From Paenibacillaceae bacterium UBA6304 (GTDB taxonomy: Bacteria; Bacillota; Bacilli; Paenibacillales; Paenibacillaceae), in the NCBI GenBank assembly GCA_002439285.1, contig DJTQ01000066.1, positions 1 through 7,104 of the forward strand: a DNA stretch of 7,104 bases. The letters run 5' to 3'. Shown here piece by piece: positions 1 to 5,839 of this stretch. Below the pieces are notes generated by a model. The model did not search any database and was not told the DNA's origin. It saw nothing but the letters and a program-made list of their open reading frames with translations. Position numbers and translations under genes: made by a program. How positions within the stretch are numbered: the stretch's first letter is position 1; each line of letters opens with the position of its first letter.

Positions 1-359
1 TCTCGGCTCAGTGGCGAACCGATCAGCAAATTGGCGGCGTACAAAGCACCTACGATAGCCGAGGCGCTGCTTCCAAGCCCGCGCGTTAATGGAATATCGG
101 AATACATCGAAATCTCCAGTTCAGGAATACATACTCCCGCTTCTTCGAATACGGTTTGCGCTACTTTGTAGAGCAAATTGCTTTTGTCTGTCGGCAATCC
201 GTCCAGATTCTCGCCATGCAAGTAAAAAATAGTGGTTTCCGCCGGCTTCATCTCGATCCAAGCATAGAGGGTGAGCGCCATGCCAAGTGTATCGAAACCC
301 GGTCCCAAATTGGCCGTACTTGCCGGGACTTTAACCCGAACTCCTTCATTCCTGATCAT
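1..359 (-). CDS. thrB: Homoserine kinase, N-terminal part (cut by window edge)
   Basis: This is the first 119 codons of homoserine kinase, a cytosolic GHMP-family enzyme that phosphorylates homoserine with ATP in threonine synthesis. The visible part has the family's N-terminal signature VPASTANLGPGFDTLG at residues 11-26 and the glycine/serine-rich ATP-binding loop PLTRGLGSSASA at 90-101. The C-terminal part lies beyond base 1. I chose the ATG at 359 because a strong Shine-Dalgarno (369-378) sits 9 nt before it and because the signature then falls close to the N-terminus, as in known ThrB. In-frame ATGs at 380 and 413 would add 7 or 18 residues with no family support; the one at 380 would lie on the Shine-Dalgarno itself. 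The gene follows hom by 115 nt with no terminator between them, so it should be the third gene of the pheB-hom operon. thrC is not between hom and thrB, unlike the B. subtilis order. Confidence 0.95.
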   Translation of the reverse strand, partial: MIRNEGVRVKVPASTANLGPGFDTLGMALTLYAWIEMKPAETTIFYLHGENLDGLPTDKSNLLYKVAQTVFEEAGVCIPELEISMYSDIPLTRGLGSSASAIVGALYAANLLIGSPLSR

Positions 360-417
360 GGCAGCGAACCTCCCCTCCATATTTATTACAAGTTTTAAAT
401 AAGCTAATGCCATTCAT
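346..417 (-). CDS. Possible 23-codon leader ORF overlapping the thrB start
   Basis: A short open frame starts at ATG 417 and begins MNGISLFKTC. It ends with TGA at 348-346, so it overlaps the first 14 nt of thrB in another frame. An AAAGGAG Shine-Dalgarno lies 9 nt before its ATG, which is better than chance frames usually have. The peptide has no recognisable domain, membrane segment or run of threonine or isoleucine codons, so a classical attenuation leader is not indicated. The overlap would allow translational coupling: ribosomes ending at 346 could restart at 359. This is inference. The frame may simply be chance, and the upstream AGGAG may be vestigial. Confidence 0.3.
   Translation of the reverse strand: MNGISLFKTCNKYGGEVRCHDQE
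369..378 (-). promoter_or_regulatory. Ribosome binding site of thrB
   Basis: The minus strand reads GGAGGGGAGG, ending 9 nt before the ATG at 359. It decides the thrB start over the in-frame ATG at 380, which overlaps it. It also lies inside the short open frame at 346-417, so ribosomes translating that frame would pass over it. Confidence 0.75.
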
Positions 418-474
418 GGGTGGAGACTCCTTTTGTGAATATGGGATACGCACTTCTTGCGAAATCGTGATGTA

Positions 475-1761
475 CTACCCTTCTACGCGATATACGCTTT
501 TGACCCGACGGATCACATCCAAGGTTTCAAAATGGTTTAGCACTTGATCCATACTTGCTTTGCTGGCGTTATGGGTAACAATCATTATTTCGGCATCCGG
601 GGTGTCCACGTTAGGCGACTGGACTACCGATTCTAAGCTTATTCCGTACTCAGCGAACACTTGGGTAATTTGTGCCAATACCCCCGCTTTGTCAGCGACT
701 TGAAGCAGCAGGAAATTCTTATACGCAATTTGATCATCGCTCTTCAGCTTCTTCGGCTTGTAAGGAACAATGGCCTTAAGACCGTTGACACCCAGCTTCA
801 GATTTTTGACGACAGCCACCAAATCGGCTACAACGGAAGTGGCCGTCGGCATTTCTCCAGCACCGGCTCCGTAGAACATGGTCTCGCCTACGGCTTCGCC
901 ATATACGTATACCGCATTGTAAACCCCGTTCACCGCCGCAATTGGGTGGCTCTTCTTAACCATGGTCGGCTGCACGGCGATGCTGAATTCGTCATCCTGA
1001 CGATCCGCGATGCCAAGCAGCTTCATCTCGTATCCGAGACGCTTGGCGTATTGAATATCCTCTTTGCTTACGGATGAAATCCCACGGACCTGCACATCCT
1101 GCAATTCAACATTGGTCCGGAATCCGAGCGTACCGAGAATAGCCATTTTGCGCGCCGCATCCAGCCCTTCGACATCCGAAGTAGGATCCGCTTCCGCATA
1201 GCCAAGTTCCTGAGCTTCGGCAAGGACATCTTCATACGAAGCACCTTCCTGACTCATTTTGGATAAAATATAGTTTGTCGTTCCGTTGACTATCCCCATG
1301 ATTTTCATGATTCGATCCGAGGAGAAGCCTTCGATCAATGTGCGGATAATCGGAATGCCGCCTGCCACACTTGCTTCATAGAATACATCGCATTGTTTCT
1401 CCAAAGCTTTAGCCAGAATTTCAGATCCATACAATGCCATCAAGTCTTTATTGGCCGTAACGATATGCTTACCCCGGTCAAGGGCTTCCAGAATATATTC
1501 TTTTGTGCCGGCAATGCCACCCATTACTTCCACGATAACATCGATTTCCGGATCGCGAATTACCTCCCATGGGTCTTCCGTCAACTTGCTGCTATCAATT
1601 TCAATATTCCGTTTCTTATCCAAACTCTTAACGGCTATTTTCTCAATGACAATAGGGGAGCCCACTTGACTGCTCAAGTCCTCTTGATGTCCTTCCACAA
1701 TCCGGACGACGCCCGTTCCTACGGTGCCCAATCCTAACAATCCAACTTTAACAGGTTTCAT
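475..1761 (-). CDS. hom: Homoserine dehydrogenase with C-terminal ACT domain
   Basis: A 428-residue NAD(P)-dependent enzyme that reduces aspartate semialdehyde to homoserine, the branch point to threonine and methionine. The Rossmann nucleotide-binding loop GLGTVGTG is at residues 10-17. The TANKDLMA motif at 102-109 holds the conserved Lys105. GIVNGTTNYIL is at 157-167. The region EADPTSDVEGLDAARK (190-205) carries Glu190, Asp201 and Lys205, which match the yeast catalytic residues Glu208, Asp219 and Lys223 by spacing. Residues about 349-428 form an ACT domain (LLLQVADKAGVLAQIT), the usual site of threonine feedback inhibition. The length fits the B. subtilis enzyme (about 433). The frame stays open to a start at 1812, which would overlap pheB, but the ATG at 1761 has AAAGGGG 7 nt upstream and gives the normal N-terminus MKPVKVGLLG. 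It lies 37 nt after pheB and should share its transcript. Confidence 0.97.
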   Translation of the reverse strand: MKPVKVGLLGLGTVGTGVVRIVEGHQEDLSSQVGSPIVIEKIAVKSLDKKRNIEIDSSKLTEDPWEVIRDPEIDVIVEVMGGIAGTKEYILEALDRGKHIVTANKDLMALYGSEILAKALEKQCDVFYEASVAGGIPIIRTLIEGFSSDRIMKIMGIVNGTTNYILSKMSQEGASYEDVLAEAQELGYAEADPTSDVEGLDAARKMAILGTLGFRTNVELQDVQVRGISSVSKEDIQYAKRLGYEMKLLGIADRQDDEFSIAVQPTMVKKSHPIAAVNGVYNAVYVYGEAVGETMFYGAGAGEMPTATSVVADLVAVVKNLKLGVNGLKAIVPYKPKKLKSDDQIAYKNFLLLQVADKAGVLAQITQVFAEYGISLESVVQSPNVDTPDAEIMIVTHNASKASMDQVLNHFETLDVIRRVKSVYRVEG

Positions 1762-1768
1762 TTTCTGG

Positions 1769-1775
1769 CCCCTTT
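1769..1775 (-). promoter_or_regulatory. Ribosome binding site of hom
   Basis: AAAGGGG on the minus strand, 7 nt before ATG 1761. It fixes the start of hom at 1761 and not at the upstream in-frame start at 1812, which lies inside the end of pheB. Confidence 0.65.
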
Positions 1776-1798
1776 CTAGTAAACTCCGGTAAAAAGTC

Positions 1799-2236
1799 TT
1801 ATCCCTGACCAACGATCTGTGTCTTTCTGACGCCGGGAGTGGTTTGAAGCAGTTCCATCAAGTCATCGAGTTCCTCTGTCAGCCGGGAGGTTTCCACAGA
1901 AATAACTACATTGGCTCTGCCCTGAAGCGGAATGCTTTGGTTGATGGTAAGAACATTTCCTCCCGAACCAGCAATTAATGACAGCACTTTGGACAAAATC
2001 CCTGAAGTGTGTTCCAGATCGAAAGAAATCGTAACAATACTCTCCCGTTCAATCTCATTTAACAGGTGTATGCCGTCTTTATATTTATAAAAAGCACTGC
2101 GACTTAATCCCACTTGGGCCACCGCATCATGGACAGTCTTTATATCCCCGGCCGCAAGAAGCTGTTTGACCTGCAACGTCTTGATGACGGCCTCTGGTAA
2201 AATATCCTCTCGGACTAAATAATAACGCTCCTTCAC
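1799..2236 (-). CDS. pheB: ACT domain-containing protein PheB (UPF0735 family)
   Basis: A 145-residue cytosolic protein that closely resembles B. subtilis PheB (about 147 residues), including the N-terminal stretch YYLVREDILPEAV and the ACT motif SIPLQGRANVVISV. Residues about 32-53 (DIKTVHDAVAQVGLSRSAFYK) look like a helix-turn-helix, and residues about 69-145 form an ACT domain, a small-molecule binding fold common in amino acid regulation. Its biochemical role is not established; the old name reflects its place beside pheA in B. subtilis, and it is not chorismate mutase. The start is a GTG at 2236 with AAGGAG 9 nt upstream. It is the first gene of the pheB-hom-thrB unit, about 35 nt from the likely transcription start. 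That position makes a role in sensing amino acids for this operon possible, but this is inference. Confidence 0.92.
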   Translation of the reverse strand: MKERYYLVREDILPEAVIKTLQVKQLLAAGDIKTVHDAVAQVGLSRSAFYKYKDGIHLLNEIERESIVTISFDLEHTSGILSKVLSLIAGSGGNVLTINQSIPLQGRANVVISVETSRLTEELDDLMELLQTTPGVRKTQIVGQG

Positions 2237-2240
2237 AAAT

Positions 2241-2257
2241 GTCCTCTCCTTAGAGAC
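2241..2257 (-). promoter_or_regulatory. Small hairpin over the pheB ribosome binding site
   Basis: The minus-strand RNA GUCUCUAAGGAGAGGAC can fold with GUC/GAC and UCU/AGA paired around one bulged G, leaving AAGG in the loop. The Shine-Dalgarno AAGGAG (2246-2251) is thus partly in the loop and partly in the 3' arm. The stem has only six pairs, so it may be weak or accidental. Confidence 0.3.
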
Positions 2258-2278
2258 TTATGTTTTCGTATAGTGGAC

Positions 2279-2307
2279 ATTATAACGGAAACCTCATTTA
2301 GAGGCAA
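2279..2307 (-). promoter_or_regulatory. Sigma-A promoter of pheB-hom-thrB
   Basis: On the minus strand a -35 box TTGCCT (2307-2302) and a perfect -10 box TATAAT (2284-2279) are separated by exactly 17 nt. Transcription should start near 2272, leaving a leader of about 35 nt that is too short for a riboswitch or T-box. A small inverted repeat CCTC-TAAAT-GAGG falls at the -35/spacer edge and could be an operator, though four-base arms are weak evidence. The promoter lies just after the obgE terminator, which makes pheB-hom-thrB a separate unit. Confidence 0.82.
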
Positions 2308-2340
2308 TCCAAATTTGTAAAATAGGGCGTCTATATATGC

Positions 2341-2382
2341 GAAAAACGGATACTATGTCCTGCTTTAGGACGGTATCCGTTT
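2341..2382 (-). terminator. Intrinsic terminator after obgE
   Basis: A 10-bp perfect outer stem (AAACGGATAC at 2344-2353 with GTATCCGTTT at 2373-2382) encloses an inner GTCC/GGAC stem (2357-2360 with 2368-2371). On the minus strand the hairpin runs into five Us (2346-2342), three of which belong to the stem. It starts 21 nt beyond the obgE stop codon and separates obgE from the pheB promoter. On the plus strand there is no T-tract after the stem, so it acts for minus-strand transcription. Confidence 0.85.
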
Positions 2383-2403
2383 GATCATGTCTATGGACTT
2401 GTA

Positions 2404-3714
2404 TTAATAGTAACTGCTGCCTTCAACGAATTCGAATTCGAAATCGCCGATACGGACTATGGTGCCATCCTTGGCGCCGCGGTTCCGCAATTCCTCATCC
2501 ACACCCATATGACGCATGGTACGGGCCAATTTCAAGATCGCATCATGGGTATTAAGCTGCATGCGCTTCATCATCCGCTCGATCTTCGGGCTCTCGACCA
2601 CATACATCTCGTTCTCTCTCCGGATCGTGAAGCTGTTGTCTTCCGCTTTATCCAGCTTGTAAACTTTCCGTTCGCTGAGTTCCGTGACCTCTTCAATGGC
2701 CGGGGCCTCCGGAATCTCATCCAGCATATCGGCAGCCCGGTAGAGCAATTCTTGCACACCCTGACGGGTCAACGAAGAAATAGGGAGGATCTCCAGGTCC
2801 GGACGGATATCCTTCACCTGCTCGCGGAATTTCTCCAGGTTCTCCTCCGCCCCAGGCATGTCCATTTTATTGGCCGCTACGATTTGAGGACGGCTCTCCA
2901 GATCGGCATTATACAGCTTGATCTCATCATTGATCTTCATCCAGTCATCAAACGGGTCCCGCCCTTCGGAACCGGACATGTCAACGACATGAATGATGAT
3001 CCGGGTCCGCTCTACATGACGCAAGAATTCATGCCCCAGCCCGACGCCCTCGTGAGCTCCTTCAATGAGCCCCGGAAGGTCGGCCATGACAAAACTGCGA
3101 CCTTCACTGACATCCACCACACCCAAATTTGGTGTAATTGTGGTAAAATGATAGGCCCCAATCTTCGGATTGGCTGCCGATACCACAGACAGTAGCGTCG
3201 ATTTACCAACACTCGGGAAACCGACAAGTCCGACATCCGCCATTACCTTCAACTCAAGCACAATCCAGCGTTCCTGGCCTTCCTCGCCATGCTCGGCCAA
3301 TTCCGGCGCCGTATTGTTCGGCGTAGCGAAGCGGGTATTCCCGCGTCCACCGCGTCCGCCTCTCGCAACGACGATCTGTTGACCGTGATGCGTCATATCC
3401 GCCAGTACTTCTTGTGTATCATCGTCAATGATAACCGTACCCGGAGGAATGCGCACGACCATGCTTTCTGCATTAGCTCCGTGCTGGCTCTTATTGCGCC
3501 CTTTTACCCCTCGCTGTGCCTTGAAGTGACGTTGGTATCTGAAATCCATCAATGTTCTGAGACCCTCGTCAACCCGGAAAATGACATCGCCGCCCCTGCC
3601 CCCGTCTCCACCGGCCGGTCCGCCTTCAGGCACATACTTCTCTCTACGGAAAGAAACGATTCCGTCTCCGCCATCTCCGCCTTTAACATATATCTTTGCT
3701 TTATCTACAAACAT
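2404..3714 (-). CDS. obgE: Obg-family GTPase ObgE
   Basis: A 436-residue essential GTPase that binds the large ribosomal subunit and is tied to late 50S assembly, stress response and, in B. subtilis, Spo0A activation and sporulation. The glycine-rich Obg fold fills residues about 1-158 ([20 protein letters not shown], then several GG repeats). The G domain follows: G1 GFPSVGKS 165-172, G2 threonines near 191-195, G3 DLPG 212-215, G4 NKMD 282-285 and G5 SSL 313-315. An OCT domain covers about 345-430. This is the complete three-domain form; B. subtilis Obg is 428 residues. I chose ATG 3714, which gives the conserved N-terminus [16 protein letters not shown] with GGGGTGA just upstream; the frame extends to 3741 but would overlap spo0B without family support. 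It lies 14 nt after spo0B, the same pairing as in B. subtilis, and is followed by a terminator. Confidence 0.98.
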   Translation of the reverse strand: MFVDKAKIYVKGGDGGDGIVSFRREKYVPEGGPAGGDGGRGGDVIFRVDEGLRTLMDFRYQRHFKAQRGVKGRNKSQHGANAESMVVRIPPGTVIIDDDTQEVLADMTHHGQQIVVARGGRGGRGNTRFATPNNTAPELAEHGEEGQERWIVLELKVMADVGLVGFPSVGKSTLLSVVSAANPKIGAYHFTTITPNLGVVDVSEGRSFVMADLPGLIEGAHEGVGLGHEFLRHVERTRIIIHVVDMSGSEGRDPFDDWMKINDEIKLYNADLESRPQIVAANKMDMPGAEENLEKFREQVKDIRPDLEILPISSLTRQGVQELLYRAADMLDEIPEAPAIEEVTELSERKVYKLDKAEDNSFTIRRENEMYVVESPKIERMMKRMQLNTHDAILKLARTMRHMGVDEELRNRGAKDGTIVRIGDFEFEFVEGSSYY

Positions 3715-3728
3715 GCATTCACCCCATT

Positions 3729-4472
3729 CTAGTTTGCGCAAGCTACACGGAATCTCAATGATTCAGGATTTGAATCAATCTGCTCCGCAAGCACTCTTTT
3801 GCCGGAATTCCATTTATCCAAATGGCGTTTTAACATATCCACATTGTCCGAAGCTTTATCCTGACGCTCAAAGATAGCCAGCACTTCGCCGCCTTCACGG
3901 CAAAGAGACAGTTTAAGCTGCAGAACATCCCCCCAGGAGGATCGTCCCGTAAATTGATAAGCCCGGATCGTCGATATGATCGCTTCCGTGAATTGTTCCG
4001 CATCTTCCGCCGTCAATAAATTCCCGAGCTGCAGGTCCTCCTGCACGCACACCTCAAGCTGGACCGACCCGTTCATTTCGCGGAACGAATGCAAGTAAAA
4101 TACGAGCGACGGTATGCCCAACCTGGAAATCTTGCTGTCTGCTACCATGCCTTCTTTTATTCTTTCCACACATCCCGCCAGTTTATCATACTTGCCCAGC
4201 TGAATATATCCGTATAAAATCTGCAGATCGTTCATCCAATCATGGCGATGATGGCCAAGGGTCGCTGCAGCCGTTCTTTGCACGGATTCGAGCAATTGCT
4301 TCCGTTCGTTCTCCGCCTGTCTGTTTATATACTTTACATACCCGAAGAACAGGCATAAAAGGCACAGAGCAATGATGATATACCCTACCGGTGAATGAAA
4401 ATAATACATAAGAACCAGACAAGCAATGGATAGCGCGGCCACAATCGCAGGCGCCACGAACCGATGTTTCAT
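3729..4472 (-). CDS. spo0B: Spo0B-type sporulation phosphotransferase with N-terminal membrane segments
   Basis: A 247-residue protein that I identify as Spo0B, which passes phosphate from Spo0F to Spo0A in the sporulation phosphorelay. The key motif [20 protein letters not shown] (72-91) matches the B. subtilis LGHSRHDWMN motif, whose RH histidine (His30) takes the phosphate; here it is His77. The following helix ([17 protein letters not shown]) completes the two-helix dimerisation bundle, and the rest should be the degenerate ATPase-like C-terminal domain. Unlike B. subtilis Spo0B (192 residues, soluble), it has two hydrophobic segments at about 6-25 and 29-46, followed by a charged, probably helical linker at 48-70. 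This predicts a membrane-anchored protein. The start ATG 4472 has GGGG 6 nt upstream, a modest site. A stop codon lies two codons before it in the same frame, so this is the first possible ATG. It is 14 nt ahead of obgE. Confidence 0.88.
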   Translation of the reverse strand: MKHRFVAPAIVAALSIACLVLMYYFHSPVGYIIIALCLLCLFFGYVKYINRQAENERKQLLESVQRTAAATLGHHRHDWMNDLQILYGYIQLGKYDKLAGCVERIKEGMVADSKISRLGIPSLVFYLHSFREMNGSVQLEVCVQEDLQLGNLLTAEDAEQFTEAIISTIRAYQFTGRSSWGDVLQLKLSLCREGGEVLAIFERQDKASDNVDMLKRHLDKWNSGKRVLAEQIDSNPESLRFRVACAN

Positions 4473-4475
4473 GAG

Positions 4476-4616
4476 TTACCCCGTTCCTCTAAACAGATTG
4501 GGTGAACTTTCCACCCTGACATCAATACCCAGTATATCACAAACCTTGTCCGAATAACGTTCCAAAATATATACTTTCTGCTTCATTCGGCAAAGCGCCC
4601 ATGCCCCTAATTCCAT
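4476..4616 (-). CDS. Possible 46-codon ORF just ahead of spo0B, function unknown
   Basis: An open frame from ATG 4616 (a tandem ATG lies at 4619) encodes 46 residues beginning MELGAWALCR. A third in-frame ATG at 4586 (MKQKVYILERYSDKV) would give 36. It ends with TAA at 4478-4476, one codon before the spo0B ATG and in the same frame. Its composition is protein-like (mixed charged and hydrophobic residues, for example YSDKVCDILGIDVRVESS), but I recognise no domain. Against it, none of the starts has a convincing Shine-Dalgarno, the first ATG lies right after a terminator, and a possible promoter (4566-4593) overlaps its beginning. It may be a coupled small gene, a remnant of a longer spo0B N-terminus, or chance. 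Confidence 0.35.
   Translation of the reverse strand: MELGAWALCRMKQKVYILERYSDKVCDILGIDVRVESSPNLFRGTG
4500..4516 (-). other. Short hairpin in the spo0B leader
   Basis: The minus-strand RNA GGGUGGAAAGUUCACCC can form seven pairs (one G-U) around a three-base AAG loop, 27 nt before the spo0B ATG. No U-tract follows, so it is not a terminator. It may shape the spo0B leader or may be incidental. Confidence 0.3.
4566..4593 (-). promoter_or_regulatory. Possible promoter for spo0B-obgE
   Basis: On the minus strand TTGCCG (4593-4588) and TATATT (4571-4566) are 16 nt apart, a fair sigma-A match. Something must transcribe spo0B-obgE after the strong terminator at 4623-4661, unless readthrough suffices. 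A start near 4559 would leave a leader of about 87 nt and exclude the first ATGs of the short open frame at 4476-4616. Confidence 0.42.
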
Positions 4617-4622
4617 CATTTC

Positions 4623-4661
4623 AAAAAGAAAGCCCCCGGCATTCACATGCCGAGGGCTTTC
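4623..4661 (-). terminator. Intrinsic terminator after rpmA
   Basis: Arms 4628-4642 and 4647-4661 form a 15-bp stem with a 4-base loop, built on GAAAGCCC/GGGCTTTC and CGGCAT/ATGCCG. The single non-Watson-Crick position (4636 with 4653) is a C-A clash on the plus strand but a G-U pair in minus-strand RNA, which indicates the direction it serves. Five Us (4627-4623) follow. It begins 28 nt after the rpmA stop and closes the rplU-prp-rpmA unit. Confidence 0.93.
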
Positions 4662-4689
4662 GAAAGTTCTGCTAACCGGAGCGAAGCTC

Positions 4690-5001
4690 TTAAGCTTCTA
4701 CTGCAGCTGCTACTGGAGCGATTTCTACTGGGTAGACGCTCACTTTTTTACGGTCGCGACCCCAACGTTCGAATTTCACGACGCCGTCCACTTTCGCGAA
4801 CAGAGTGTCGTCTTTACCGATTCCCACGTTGGTACCCGGATGAATTTTCGTGCCGCGTTGGCGAACAAGAATGCTTCCGCCGGTAACGGTTTGGCCGTCA
4901 GCACGTTTAACGCCAAGGCGTTTCGAGATGCTGTCGCGTCCGTTTTTCGTGGAGCCTACGCCCTTTTTCGAAGCGAACAACTGAAGATCCAATTTCAACA
5001 T
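4690..5001 (-). CDS. rpmA: 50S ribosomal protein L27 with cleavable N-terminal extension
   Basis: A 103-residue L27, a large-subunit protein whose N-terminal tail reaches toward the peptidyl transferase centre. The core reads [15 protein letters not shown], then [15 protein letters not shown] at about 43-57 and [15 protein letters not shown]. It begins with the nine-residue extension MLKLDLQLF. In Staphylococcus aureus the related extension (MLKLNLQFF) must be removed by the protease Prp to expose the ASKKG tail; the same cut here would fall between Phe9 and Ala10. The tail is alanine-rich (PVAAAVEA). The ATG at 5001 has a full AAGGAGGT site 9 nt upstream (5011-5018), starting 3 nt after the prp stop. 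It is the last gene of the rplU-prp-rpmA unit. Confidence 0.98.
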   Translation of the reverse strand: MLKLDLQLFASKKGVGSTKNGRDSISKRLGVKRADGQTVTGGSILVRQRGTKIHPGTNVGIGKDDTLFAKVDGVVKFERWGRDRKKVSVYPVEIAPVAAAVEA

Positions 5002-5020
5002 TGTCCATCTACCTCCTTCT

Positions 5021-5353
5021 TCAAATATTCACGTCTTTTATTTGAATATACATTCCGTATGAGCCTTCGATAGTTCGGAGCATAACGACCATGGATGAAA
5101 GCAACAGCTGCACCTGATGGACCGTATCCGGATGAACATCACCGGGAAGATTCGCGTTCAGAAAGCCGCTTTTCATCTTGGCCTTCATCACGGTTCCCGT
5201 AAGCGCCTCAATAGAATTCACCGTACCTACGGTAACGGCGGATACAGCGGCACATACAATATCCTCTCCTGGATCGGCATATTCTGCATGACCCGTCACT
5301 TTAATACCAGTAATATCGTTATCCCTACCGCGCAAAATGGAGACGATAATCAT
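5021..5353 (-). CDS. prp: Ribosomal-processing cysteine protease Prp
   Basis: A 110-residue protein of the Prp (YsxB, DUF464) family, the cysteine protease that removes the N-terminal extension of L27 in Firmicutes. The catalytic pair is visible: His22 in [15 protein letters not shown] and Cys34 at its end, the same numbers reported for S. aureus Prp. The segment after it, [17 protein letters not shown], is the conserved helix of the fold. The length is typical. ATG 5353 follows AGGTG by 6 nt. It begins 13 nt after rplU and ends 19 nt before rpmA, so the protease is made together with its substrate. B. subtilis calls this gene ysxB. Confidence 0.95.
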   Translation of the reverse strand: MIIVSILRGRDNDITGIKVTGHAEYADPGEDIVCAAVSAVTVGTVNSIEALTGTVMKAKMKSGFLNANLPGDVHPDTVHQVQLLLSSMVVMLRTIEGSYGMYIQIKDVNI

Positions 5354-5366
5354 TCATCGCACCTAC

Positions 5367-5678
5367 TTACGCTTGGATTTTCTCGATGGTCACTTTCGTG
5401 TAAGGTTGACGATGACCTTGTTTTTTGTGGTAGTTCTTCTTAGGCTTGTATTTGTAAACGATCACTTTTTGGCCTTTGCCGTGTTTTTCGACTTTCGCCG
5501 TTACACTTGCGCCGGATACCAATGGAGCTCCTGTTACCAAACCTTCACCTTTAGATACTGCCAACACGCGATCGAACGTCACGCTTGCGCCATCTTCAGC
5601 GTTCAATTTCTCGATGTAAAGAACATCGCCTTCTTGAACACGGTATTGTTTACCGCCAGTTTCAATAATTGCGTACAT
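5367..5678 (-). CDS. rplU: 50S ribosomal protein L21
   Basis: A 103-residue L21, a 23S rRNA-binding protein of the large subunit. The N-terminus [18 protein letters not shown] is the family signature, and the basic stretch [19 protein letters not shown] (about 77-95) is the typical rRNA-binding C-terminal motif. The length matches the bacterial norm. The frame could start at 5696, adding six residues, but that ATG overlaps the Shine-Dalgarno, and ATG 5678 gives the canonical protein. It is the first gene of the rplU-prp-rpmA unit and lies behind a long structured leader. Confidence 0.98.
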   Translation of the reverse strand: MYAIIETGGKQYRVQEGDVLYIEKLNAEDGASVTFDRVLAVSKGEGLVTGAPLVSGASVTAKVEKHGKGQKVIVYKYKPKKNYHKKQGHRQPYTKVTIEKIQA

Positions 5679-5679
5679 T

Positions 5680-5790
5680 TGCTTGCACCTCCTCATGTCT
5701 CAGACTCGCCTGATTTAGGTGCCGTTGCCCATAAGAACAGACGGACTTTCCAACCCGATCGGAGCGGTTACAGCATGTGTACAAGGCTAA
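5680..5790 (-). ncRNA. Ribosomal protein L21 leader (candidate cis-regulatory RNA)
   Basis: The minus-strand leader of rplU contains segments that I recall as conserved in the Bacillales L21 leader family (Rfam L21_leader): GCTGTAACC (5774-5766), GATCGGGTTGGAAAGTC (5760-5744), GGGCAACGGCACCTAAATC (5730-5712) and a CAGGCGAG segment before the Shine-Dalgarno. Short self-complementary elements are visible, such as CCGATCGG (5755-5762) and CCGT/ACGG (5744-5741 with 5726-5723 roughly). Such leaders are thought to allow autogenous control by an r-protein of the operon. The match is from memory and not from a covariance search. Confidence 0.6.
5686..5694 (-). promoter_or_regulatory. Ribosome binding site of rplU
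   Basis: GAGGAGGTG is followed, after about 7-8 nt, by ATG 5678. It is close to a perfect anti-16S match, suits a highly expressed ribosomal gene, and rules out the in-frame ATG at 5696 just before it. Confidence 0.8.
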
Positions 5791-5810
5791 CTCATAACAC
5801 ATACCTTAAT

Positions 5811-5839
5811 ATACTACCACGGATTTATTCAGAAATCAA
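5811..5839 (-). promoter_or_regulatory. Weak candidate promoter for rplU-prp-rpmA
   Basis: On the minus strand TTGATT (5839-5834, overlapping the rng stop codon) and TAGTAT (5816-5811) are 17 nt apart, and TATATT follows 3 nt later as another -10 choice. Both boxes are 4/6 matches. No terminator lies between the upstream nuclease gene and rplU, so readthrough is also possible. Confidence 0.35.

Noticed and set aside
156..398. 80-codon plus-strand open frame opposite thrB
   Set aside because: It lies antisense to the conserved GHMP kinase N-terminus and shows no recognisable features.
430..474. Possible hairpin CGCA-AGAAG-TGCG between hom and thrB as a terminator
   Set aside because: It has only four base pairs and no U-tract, so it is not a credible terminator.
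661..1077. 138-codon plus-strand open frame opposite hom
   Set aside because: It is antisense to the conserved homoserine dehydrogenase and shows no domain.
1762..1812. Upstream start for hom adding 17 residues
   Set aside because: It would overlap pheB, lacks family support, and the ATG at 1761 has its own Shine-Dalgarno.
2237..2403. Riboswitch or T-box ahead of pheB-hom-thrB
   Set aside because: The promoter lies only about 35 nt from the pheB start, and the only sizeable hairpin upstream is the obgE terminator.
2509..3195. 228-codon plus-strand open frame opposite obgE
   Set aside because: It is antisense to a complete, strongly conserved Obg gene, and its protein shows no domain and an unnatural His/Arg-rich composition.
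3289..3732. 147-codon plus-strand open frame opposite the 5' part of obgE
   Set aside because: It is antisense to the glycine-rich Obg fold, whose codon bias leaves long open shadow frames.
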